Source: Euborellia annulipes
Lineage: Eukaryota > Arthropoda > Insecta > Dermaptera > Anisolabididae
Assembly: GCA_023213315.1 (NCBI GenBank)
Contig: JAKCPI010007825.1
Span: 62,001 to 126,000 of the forward strand
Reading direction: 5' to 3'
DNA: 64,000 nt
This document shows positions 56,901 through 64,000 of the stretch, one piece after another (positions within the stretch are counted from its first letter, which is position 1; every line of letters starts with the position of its first letter). The notes under the pieces are model-generated. The model was not told where the DNA came from. It ran no database searches and saw only the letters and a program-made list of their open reading frames with translations. The position numbers and the translations under genes were made by a program.

Positions 56901-59900
56901 GTAAGAATATAATTTTTTTTTTCTGTAATTTATGGGAAAAACTCCAAGATTATCCTCTCTTGCACCGAAATATTTCAGCTTTTTTAAAGAGAAGATTCAC
57001 TCTTGCACGGTCCTCCGCTCCACAAATCCAAGATAGCTCACTTACCCCCGCTCAAACTAGGGGTGATCTACTAAGTTGTTTAAGAAACGGACTAGCACAA
57101 AGATAGTAGAGACAATTTGAAGATAATTTGTCCAAAAAACACAAAAGTGAATTTTTTGAGTTAGACCGGTCTTATACTGGACCTGCCTTTCGTACCATAT
57201 ATTGGTAAAAGGTTTATTTTAATGTATGATAACGCCCGCCCTCACTTAGTACAGAAAGTTGCCAAGAGTGAATTTATCAGCAATGAATTATACTGAAGAA
57301 TACTTGGAGTGACTCGAGTTTCTTTGATGGTTAAATGTGGAAGATTCCCTATTTAGTTAAACAAGTTTATTTTGTTAACTTTCTCAATATACTTAGTGAT
57401 TTTCCTTATAAAGATTCATTTATTAATTAGATTAACAACTTAAATAAAATAAAAATATCATAAATTGATATTTTCTAAGGACAATATCATCAAGATGGTT
57501 CTTATCGGCGTGTGCCAAGAAGGAGACTCTAATGGGATAATAAATATAAAATGAGTGAATATAACTAACCAACCAACAGAGAATCAAAGCCCTAACCAAC
57601 TAACAAAGATAAGTAAAAAAAAAAATCAAAATACAGGGAAAATTACATATTTAGGCCTCTTAGTATATACAAAAAAGATAATTTATAAAATTATGTGTGC
57701 GCAGTTTTTCTTTAATATTTAGTAAATAAATCAGAATGTCAATGAATGAAGTAATTAAATTATAAATTTTAAAAAATGTAATTAAACCAAAAAAACTCAC
57801 CAGCATCATTCATGTAGTGCGCAGCTCGATGAGCGAGATTTTCCATTCCATGGTATTGAAACTCGTAGTTGTAAATTGGTTGTATTGTATGATAATTTCT
57901 GTAAATAAATAATTTAATTAATATTTATGTTGGAAAATTATTGAATTTGATTTTTTTTCTAGGCTCCTATTCTCCGGATAGACTTCATTGGGCGGGAATC
58001 TCAAAATTAAATACATATGGTCCAATTGTTCGAGAAGAAATAAAACCTGGATTTGGTATTCTATGCGTTTTTAAACCAGAGGATATTGAAACTATTTTTC
58101 GATCAGAAGGAAGATACCCAGAGAGAAGAAGTCATTTAGCAATGGCAAAATATCGAGAAGATCACCCAGAAATTTATTCTAGCCCTGGACTTTTACCAAC
58201 GTAAGTAAATAATTTTGATTTCAAAATGATATAAAATTTCAAAATATTCAATCATTTTTATAAATTCATAAAATTACTTCTGTATCTGAATAATTTAGGT
58301 CTATGGTTGCTTTTTGAGGTTGTGGCTGTGATGCGATTATAATAGGGGAATGGAGATATCAGCCAAATTGGAGTGATCCAGGTTCAATAAAATTCCCAGA
58401 ATAAGACGTTTCGGCCTGAATTTATTTAGCCATCTTCAGTTATTGGGAATTATACACATAGTGCAAGTGCACATGTGATCAAACAGGGATTTGTCAATAA
58501 TACAATTTTTTCGCTTCATACAAAATTATATGGCTTCTTTGCTCAAGCTCAGAGATAAAAATAATTTTGTATGAAGCAAAAAAAATTATCAGCAAATCCC
58601 GGTATGATCACATGTGCACTTGCACTATGTGTATAATTCCCAATAACTGAAGATGGCCAAATAAATTCATTCTGGGAATTTTATTGAACCTGGATCACTC
58701 CAATTCAGCTGATATCTTCATTCCTCTATTATAATTTAGGTCTATGTTTTGATGATGATAATATTTATTTTCCCAAGATTTGAAAACTTTTAAATTGACC
58801 GGGGTAATTTAATGGTCTGTCTCAATAATAGGCCTATCTATTTATTTAAAGTATTAAACATTTAGTTATGTATGTGAAGGGAATGACTGAGGGGTCACCC
58901 CTAATAAATAAAAAAAAAAAAAAAACATTTAGTTGAATAATCTAGCAATAGCCTAACAAAGTCCTTTTTCAGATTCATGAAGTTCTTATAGGACAAAAAG
59001 TCAAAATTAATAATAAAAAAATAAATGATTTTACTTTCGAATATGTGAATATTTAAAAAATTATAAGAGTGAATATTGGAAAGATAGCGCCACAATGATT
59101 ACCCCTTGAAGATGGACAACCATCTTTGACAAACTGTCTAAATGGTGGCGCCACCAAGCAGATGAAGGCAAAAATTCTTTATTAGATATACTGGATACAC
59201 TAGAAGGGTCAGGAGAATAAAACCAGCAGTGGACCCTCACTTCAATTTTCAAATTGATCCAGCAAAAGTTATAATTCTTTATTAGATTTTTAGATTTTTT
59301 TTTCAATAAAAATTTTAAAAAATAATAAAAAATTGATGAAAATGAATCAATTTAACTCTAACTTTGCCCGTGACCCGTGGCTCAGTGAGAAGATTGTGCC
59401 TAGGATCTCGGATTCGCTTCCAGTTCCAAGCGAGAAAAATGTATTTCATTTGAATTGACTACCAAACATTTGAAATAAATATGGATGGGGCCTAAATGGC
59501 CTTAGATGCCGAAAAAGACCTCAAACAAATTTAAAAAAAAAACTAACTTTAAAAACACCTAGATTTCAAGCCACAAGGCCTAAAAAAAATGCAAAAAATT
59601 TTAATTTAGTATTGGAAGTTTTTTATAGCTGGTTAATTGATGTAGTAGAAGGAAAATAAAAAGATTTTAACATTTCCCCTATATTAATATAGTTGGTCTA
59701 TTTTATATAACTATTATATATGTATATTTTCTATATAGTAGGTCGGTTGATTTACAATGATAAAGTCTGAGAGTAAAATTTTATTCATAAACTGAACTCG
59801 GTGAGAAACAAAATCTTATGAATAAATAAAAATAAAATTTTATGAGTAAACTGAACTCGGTGAGTACAGTCACAAAATTTCACTAGCAGACTTTACCATT

Positions 59901-61458
59901 GTAAATCATCACATCTACTACTATATACAAAATATACATATATTAGCTGTATAAAATAGACCAACGGTATTAATATAGGTGAAATGTTAAAATTGAAATT
60001 GTTGATGACTAGAGACCGGACAAAAAAGCATAAAAAAAGGAAAAAAAGTTCTTAAAAAAGCATAAAAAACTTCAATAAAAGTTGTTAAATAAGCATAAAA
60101 GTTGAAAAAAAGCATCTCATAAGCAATTTTTACTCATACCAATGGCGTATACAAATTTTTTTTTAAAAGAAACTAAATTTATTCCGCCCCGCCCTGCGAA
60201 AAATTTTGTTTTTGCTGAACCAAATTTTTTCACCCTACGGAAAAAATTTTTTTTACAATGCTATAATTTTTCGCACTGCGGGGCTTTTGAAATTTTTTTT
60301 TTGGGGGGCCCTCCCCCCCTTATACACGTCCCTGGTGTATGCGTGTGTGAATGGGGAAAAGTGTGGTTTTTAATAAAAAAAAAAAAAAAAAATTATAAAT
60401 ATTCGTAAAATAAGTTCAAATAAGCACGAAAGGGAAAAAAAGCATGAAAACTCAAAAAAAGCATACAAAATACAATCTCAATGCACTTAGTTTTTCCTAA
60501 TTCGTATAGAAATTAAATATCTAATGGTTGCTTATAAAATTGAGCAATAAGCATTTTGCTTAAAATCCGGTCTCTAATGATGACAGTCCTAAAGCTCTGA
60601 AGATGGACCTAAACTGGACCGAAAGGTCAACACTGAGGGGGAAAAATAAACGAAAATATAATTAGCTGCTCTCTCTTTTATTCTCCTTAATGTTAGAAAA
60701 TATTAAAAGATTTTATGGCTGGTAGAATTTTTTTTTCAGGAATGAAAGGCAGAAGAAAATGCATCCAAGACTTTTTCTTTAAAAAACCTAGCTGCATTTT
60801 TTTTCTGCCTTTCATACCTGAGAAAAAAGTATGAAAGTATATATGAGTGTGATGTGTCAGAAAATGTGGCCTCCATGGTGCTCGCAAAAATCACCTTTAT
60901 AGGCTATAAATAATTATATACAATGATGACCTCAGGATTCTTTTAAGGAGGGGCAAAGGAGGAAGGAAGGGGAAAAATTTGTTCGGTAGTAAAAGCGGAG
61001 AAACAGTGGCACGTTCAAGGAGGGGAGAGTAATATGGGTAATAACGATAGTTTAAAACATGGTTTAAAAATAACTTTTTACCCCAGGAGAGGGGAGGCTC
61101 CTAAGAGATAACTGGACATAGTGGTGGTACCGCTGAGATTTTCGTAACGAAATTATTTTCATACCCTCCTTTGAAAGCAGACCTACAAAATAAAAGAAAT
61201 CTCTTGGCTGAGATATTTTGGTACGGACAGAGGACTGACAGAGGTTTGACAACTATATATATATATGATATTTCTTTTCCTTCAGGAATGGTCCAGATTG
61301 GTGGCGAATTCGGCAATCAGCACAAAAAGCTCTTAGTCGCCCTCAGAATGTGCGACGATATATGCCAATAACAGATGAAATTGTTCGTGAATTCATTAAT
61401 AAAATCCCACTGAAAGTGTCTGATTTTCTACCACTACTTAGTTTTCTTTATTTAGAGT
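56771..61458 (+). CDS. dib: Mitochondrial cytochrome P450, CYP302A1-like (5' three exons of a partial gene)
   Basis: Exons 56771-56900, 57963-58200 and 61286-61458 splice in frame (intron phases 1, 2, 1) into 180 residues. Residues 1-12 form a short basic mitochondrial-targeting-like start (MLRICIRKFSTN). The hinge PPLPYGQIPGP and LPLIGTIYKYLP follow at 17-41. YGPIVREEI, VFKPEDIE and GRYPERRSH are family-typical. W128-x3-R132 in DWWRIRQ is the helix-C motif that contacts haem. The closest family I recognise is CYP302A1 (disembodied), the inner mitochondrial membrane enzyme that hydroxylates C22 of the ecdysteroid precursor using adrenodoxin electrons. The I-helix, ExxR and Cys-ligand parts must lie beyond 64000. 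The ATG at 56771 is chosen because the usual N-terminus starts there. An ortholog of another mitochondrial CYP is less likely. Confidence 0.8.
57185..57300 (+). pseudogene. Tc1/mariner transposase relic in P450 intron 1
   Basis: A short readable stretch MYDNARPHLVQKVAKSEFI matches the second catalytic Asp region (DNARPH) of Tc1/mariner transposases. Upstream frames are broken by stops and shifts. No TIRs were located. Confidence 0.6.
57801..57898 (-). CDS. Minus-strand exon resembling a carboxylesterase-family segment
   Basis: 98 bp bounded on the minus strand by an acceptor (ATTTATTTACAG|) and a strong donor (GCTG|GTGAGT). The open frame reads NYHTIQPIYNYEFQYHGM and then ENLAHRAAHYMNDAG. 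The P-x-Y-x-Y-x-F-x-Y-x-G pattern followed by an acidic residue and G is what precedes the catalytic-His segment (GVxHxDDL) in type-B carboxylesterases and juvenile-hormone-esterase-like proteins. The next exon should carry that His; I do not find it between 57100 and 57795. It could belong to a gene interleaved with the P450 on the other strand, or be a stranded exon. Confidence 0.5.
57963..58200 (+). CDS. dib: P450 exon 2
   Basis: Acceptor TTTTTTTCTAG|, donor AAC|GTAAGT; residues 44-122 (SYSPDRLHWAG to GLLPT). Ends in phase 2. Confidence 0.9.
58306..58731. mobile_element. Inverted dimer with ribozyme-like motif in P450 intron 2, 15-bp TSD
   Basis: Outer arms GGGAATGGAGATATCAGCC and its inverse; a tail with TGTGGCTGTGATGCG at the left. 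The minus-strand motif at 58394-58448 has core CTGAAGA, stem I AATAA / TTATT plus CCC/GGG, GGCCGAAAC and GTC. The right arm lost the GAAACGTC part by a 15-base deletion. Exact duplication TAATTTAGGTCTATG (58291-58305, 58732-58746). A sister of 12290-12496. Confidence 0.8.
58747..59365. other. Intronic sequence, no gene
   Basis: 59210-59290 (GGAGAATAAAACCAGCAGTGG) is a fragment of the element family seen at 11880-12045. Confidence 0.4.
59366..59541 (+). mobile_element. SINE-B copy
   Basis: Head GCCCGTGACCCGTGGCTCAG with an A-box-like TGGCTCAGTGA, B-box-like GGATTCGCTTCC, the body GGCCTAAATGGCCTTAGATG and an A-rich end. Confidence 0.7.
59542..60139. other. Intronic AT-rich sequence
   Basis: 59690-59985 contains a loose inverted repeat around GTGAGAAACAAAATC and TGTGAGTACAGTCAC-like blocks, possibly an eroded MITE. 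Nothing coding. Confidence 0.35.
60140..60334. mobile_element. Probable hAT-like MITE
   Basis: Ends CAATGGCGTATACAAA and TATACACGTCCCTG; interior with TTTTGCTGAACCAAA and CCCTGCGAAAAA words like 17716-17988 and 25662-26011. Flanking octamers do not match cleanly. Confidence 0.6.
60583..60640 (+). ncRNA. Degenerate hammerhead-like motif
   Basis: Core CTGAAGA, an extra U, stem II GGACC / GGACC-side broken (GGTCC expected), GAAAG then GTC, CAGT / ACTG outer pairing. Probably inactive. Confidence 0.35.
60714..60836. repeat. Deleted relative of the 38652 inverted dimer
   Basis: TTTTATGGCTGGTAGAATTT ... CAGGAATGAAAGGCAG and inverse CTGCCTTTCATACCTG flank a short remnant; the ribozyme core has been lost. 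Confidence 0.7.
60841..61285. other. Intronic sequence before P450 exon 3
   Basis: No coding or repeat feature recognised; the (TA)n and TTTCTTTTCCTTCAG tract at 61255-61285 is the acceptor region. Confidence 0.5.
61286..61458 (+). CDS. dib: P450 exon 3
   Basis: Acceptor TTCCTTCAG|, donor GAGT|GTAAGT; residues 123-180, from TNGPDWWRIRQ to FLPLLSFLYLE. Ends in phase 1. No following exon was found before 64000. Confidence 0.9.
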
Positions 61459-62363
61459 GTAAGTATTTGGGGATTTTACTTTATAAGCAAACATTTTTTA
61501 ATTCATTTATAAATAGAAAAATATTAATTATAGGCCTATTAAAAAAAAGGTTAAAATTTAATAGATGTTGAATGGTGCCAAGATTTGTTTACAAGCCTAA
61601 AGAGAAATTAATTGTAAATTTCAAAAATCGAAGAGATGGTAAAATCAATAAAGGGACAAAATCAGAGTAAATGGAAAGTTCCATTCCAATAGAAGGGAAG
61701 AGTATAAAGAGGATCTTGAAAGGGAAGATAAAGAAAAAAAATGTAGATGAAATAAAAATATCAAGTTTTAAAAAAGAGAAGTTTTTTAAAAAGAATACAT
61801 CAGCTGAGACATGGAATTGACTTGCTTTCTTTAAATTATTTTTTAATATTTTGAAGCTAATGTAAAATGAAGGTTAGAGAGGTTTGAATCAACTACTATT
61901 TTAATTTAAGATTTTTTAAAACATATTTAAGAAATACAATTTGAAAACATTTGAAATTAAATTTCTAATAAAACTTTAGATAAAGTACAAAATATTATTA
62001 TAAGCTATTAAATAAAAAATACTTTTAGGCGGGATAAAAGATAACATGAGCAATGGTTATTTCTTTCCTATTTTACCTTAATAATTAGCAAAACTTTAAT
62101 AATTACCTTGTTTCTCCGGACTTGGATTAAATAAAACTGAATTCATTTTTAATAAAGTAACTAATAAAACAATCACTAGTAATTTTCAACTTTCAATCAC
62201 TATAAAATAGTTAACTGTGAATGATGGCAGCAATTTCAATGATCACAGAATATATATATAATCCACAGAGTATACATAAAGCAAAATAAAGCAACCTGCT
62301 CTGGCTGTTACGTCATCACATGACTTCAAAGAGACTTAATTTGAATTTTTAAATCTACTAATT
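61459..62363. other. P450 intron 3, no feature seen
   Basis: AT-rich; the acceptor-like TTTAATTCAG at 62738-62747 further on leads directly into stops and is not a P450 exon. Confidence 0.5.
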
Positions 62364-62624
62364 GGACCCTGTTATGCATTAGTGTGTCAAGCGCTAAAAA
62401 AATTGAAAATTGAGTTAAGCACGGAATATTGTTTCAAATGCTATAATTATTAGTATTTTTTATGAAATATGTCCTAAAAAAATTTATATTTAATGTTACT
62501 TGCACAATTGACAAAAAAAATGATATATAATCTAATCAAAACAATGTAAATCAGAAAAACTTTAATGTTAATTTTCTCAAATTTCGGTACCGGGCGCTTG
62601 ACACACTAATGCGTAACAGGGTCC
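62364..62624. mobile_element. MITE, second copy of the 4087 family
   Basis: TIRs GGACCCTGTTATGCATTAG and its inverse (with GCGTAACAGGGTCC). The interior is the reverse of the first copy, so the two lie in opposite orientation. Confidence 0.85.
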
Positions 62625-62817
62625 ATATATATATACCAGTATAATAGTGTAGGTATTAATTTGATATAATCTTTTTTTTCCCTAAAAAAAAATTTTAATC
62701 TAGTAATTGTACGAATTCTTGATTATGTATTTGTTTATTTAATTCAGGTATTTGAACCAGTCTTGTAGATCTGGTTCATATCCAGAGATAAATAGAGGGG
62801 GCTGGGAGGCCTGGCAA

Positions 62818-62917
62818 CGGAGAAGAGCAACTGTCACCACAATCGATGCGGTTAAGCCATGCCAAGCCCGGCGAAAGCTCGGGATTGGTGACCCCGAGCA
62901 ATCAGCGAGTGGAACGT

Positions 62918-62922
<5 letters not shown>
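62818..62922 (+). repeat. GC-rich ~110-bp dispersed repeat, copy 2
   Basis: Pairs with 18541-18655. Contains GCCCGGCGAAAGCTCGGG, a possible hairpin. Ends at a (TA)n microsatellite (62923-62952). Confidence 0.6.
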
Positions 62923-62957
<35 letters not shown>

Positions 62958-62974
62958 AACCCCTAAATGCTCTT

Positions 62975-63238
62975 TTTTTTTTTTTTTTTTTTAAAAACAT
63001 TCACACTTTTTTCACATTCACACACTCATTCACACAGTCTTTTCGGCAACTTAGGCCATTTAAGACTTTAAACGATATCCGTTAATGATTATTATACATA
63101 TTGGGGGTCCAGGCATTTTTATTTAAGTCATTTGGTATCCAAATGCCTTAAATAAAATTATCGGACTGCCTGGGATCCGAACCCGCGACGTTCGGTATAG
63201 AAGGTAGACACGCTACCAACTACTCCAAGCCCCGTGGT
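62975..63238 (-). mobile_element. SINE-A copy, full length with 12-bp TSD
   Basis: Exact CTAAATGCTCTT on both sides (62963-62974, 63239-63250). A poly(T) start and a complete head ending CTACTCCAAGCCCCG. Confidence 0.9.
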
Positions 63239-63464
63239 CTAAATGCTCTTATTAGCCGAAGTGTTTAAAAAAAAAAATAGTTAAATAGATGTAGAAATTT
63301 TTTCAGCCCAGGCATGAGACTGAATTGCACATGACTCTTATCAAAAAAGAGAAAGGAGAGCAGAGTAGGATGAATAGGGAGAAAGGGTAATGTTTAACCA
63401 TGAAAATATTAAGACAATATAAATCTATTTTATTAGTGTGAGGTGGTTAGCTGAGTAGATCTTG

Positions 63465-63721
63465 TAGTAAGGGATGAAAGAAAGAGGAGTTGCAGCTAGT
63501 TTTATTTCGTTTTATTAGTCACTTCAAGTCGATGTTTCGGTCAGACGACCATCTTCAGGGCTGAAGTATGTCAACAAAACTCCTCAAAAGGTCGAATGGT
63601 GCAATCAAGTAAAAATTGTTTCGCCATTAAATAAGGACCAAAAGCTATGCGAGTCAAGGCTTGCCTAATAAAACGAAATAAAACTAGCTGAAAACTGCTC
63701 TTTCTTTCATCCCTTACTATA
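63465..63721. mobile_element. Inverted-arm element with a ribozyme-like motif
   Basis: Arms TAGTAAGGGATGAAAGAAAG and its inverse. The minus-strand motif at 63528-63568 has core CTGAAGA, an extra U, stem II GGTC / GACC, GAAAC, but ATC at the cleavage triplet. An outer stem ACTTCA / TGAAGT adds to stem I. The right arm lacks the motif. Confidence 0.65.
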
Positions 63722-63740
63722 AATTTATTTTAAAAATTTT

Positions 63741-64000
63741 TACTTTCGTTTACCTTCGTATATAAGAAAAATATATAGAGACAAAGTATTGTGATCGCGT
63801 CAAAAATCCAATGTTGTAATTTTGAAGGGGATGCACGTTTTGGGAGGGTCTGTGAGTAGAAAAATGAGTCCCGCAAAATGGTCTGTCTGTGAACAAAATA
63901 TTTCAAAAACGAAAACAAGTACAAGGCTCACCTCCTCATGCGGGTTTTGAGAAAAATCATCCAGAGTACTACATTACTGATATATTTTTTTAGTTTTATT
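63741..64000 (+). repeat. Family R1 copy running off the window
   Basis: A diverged left hairpin (ACTTTCGTTTACC ... GAGACAAAGTA) and the first half of the body. Confidence 0.75.

Noticed and set aside
56738..57106. Single-exon reading of the P450 5' end (122 codons)
   Set aside because: P450 similarity ends at IIG exactly at a GTAAGA donor; what follows is intron.
62748..62994. Candidate fourth P450 exon after an acceptor-like TTTAATTCAG
   Set aside because: In the required phase it meets a stop at once, and the translation has no P450 features.

Overview
The window is eukaryotic, AT-rich, intron-containing and dominated by transposable elements. The only well-supported host gene is the 5' part of a mitochondrial-clan cytochrome P450. 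It has three exons with clean GT/AG splice sites (56771-56900, 57963-58200, 61286-61458), and its N-terminal half resembles CYP302A1 (disembodied), the Halloween-gene ecdysteroid 22-hydroxylase. That points to an ecdysteroid-making arthropod; I cannot fix the lineage from sequence alone. The gene runs off the right edge, so the haem-binding Cys region is not visible. A minus-strand exon inside its first intron (57801-57898) looks like part of a carboxylesterase-family gene. A possible RING-like exon lies at 4498-4682.

Nearly everything else is mobile DNA, often nested two to four deep. (1) Family R1 is an unclassified ~600-700 bp dispersed repeat with a hairpin at each end (about 25 copies, named here). 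(2) SINE-A is a tRNA-derived SINE with A and B boxes, a central hairpin and a poly(A) tail (13-14 copies, several with exact target-site duplications, TSDs). SINE-B is a second tRNA-derived family, and one further tRNA-headed SINE lies at 10973-11137. (3) At least a dozen short hAT-like elements carry 8-bp TSDs. One is a 2.58-kb foldback element at 42785-45366, and several carry internal GC-rich minisatellites. (4) There is a 1.92-kb near-perfect palindrome (20327-22249), a 1.4-kb palindrome carrying a 160-bp satellite (15619-17042), a pogo/Tigger-like element, two Helitron-like elements, and relics of PIF/Harbinger and Tc1/mariner transposases.

The most unusual layer is a set of elements related to Penelope-like retroelements (PLEs). 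One PLE copy (46499-48486) still encodes the C-terminal reverse-transcriptase edge and a GIY-YIG endonuclease, flanked by its own 3' end in inverted orientation and a 15-bp TSD. At a dozen other loci there are short elements without coding sequence. Each carries a minimal type-I hammerhead-ribozyme-like core (C-Y-GANGA, stem II, GAAAC, GUC). Stems I and II differ in sequence between loci but remain complementary. Several of these are head-to-head inverted dimers inserted as one unit with 12-15-bp TSDs. They look like small, non-coding PLE satellites carrying ribozymes, and are the best candidate here for an under-described system.

Layout: 1-8.7 kb R1, hAT and SINE copies with a possible RING exon; 8.7-17 kb R1, satellite and ribozyme palindromes; 17-28.7 kb SINEs, the 1.9-kb palindrome, Harbinger relic and Helitron; 28.7-33 kb quiet AT-rich sequence; 33-46 kb nested DNA transposons; 46.5-48.5 kb the PLE; 48.6-56.7 kb R1/SINE/hAT; 56.8-64 kb the P450 gene with repeat-filled introns.
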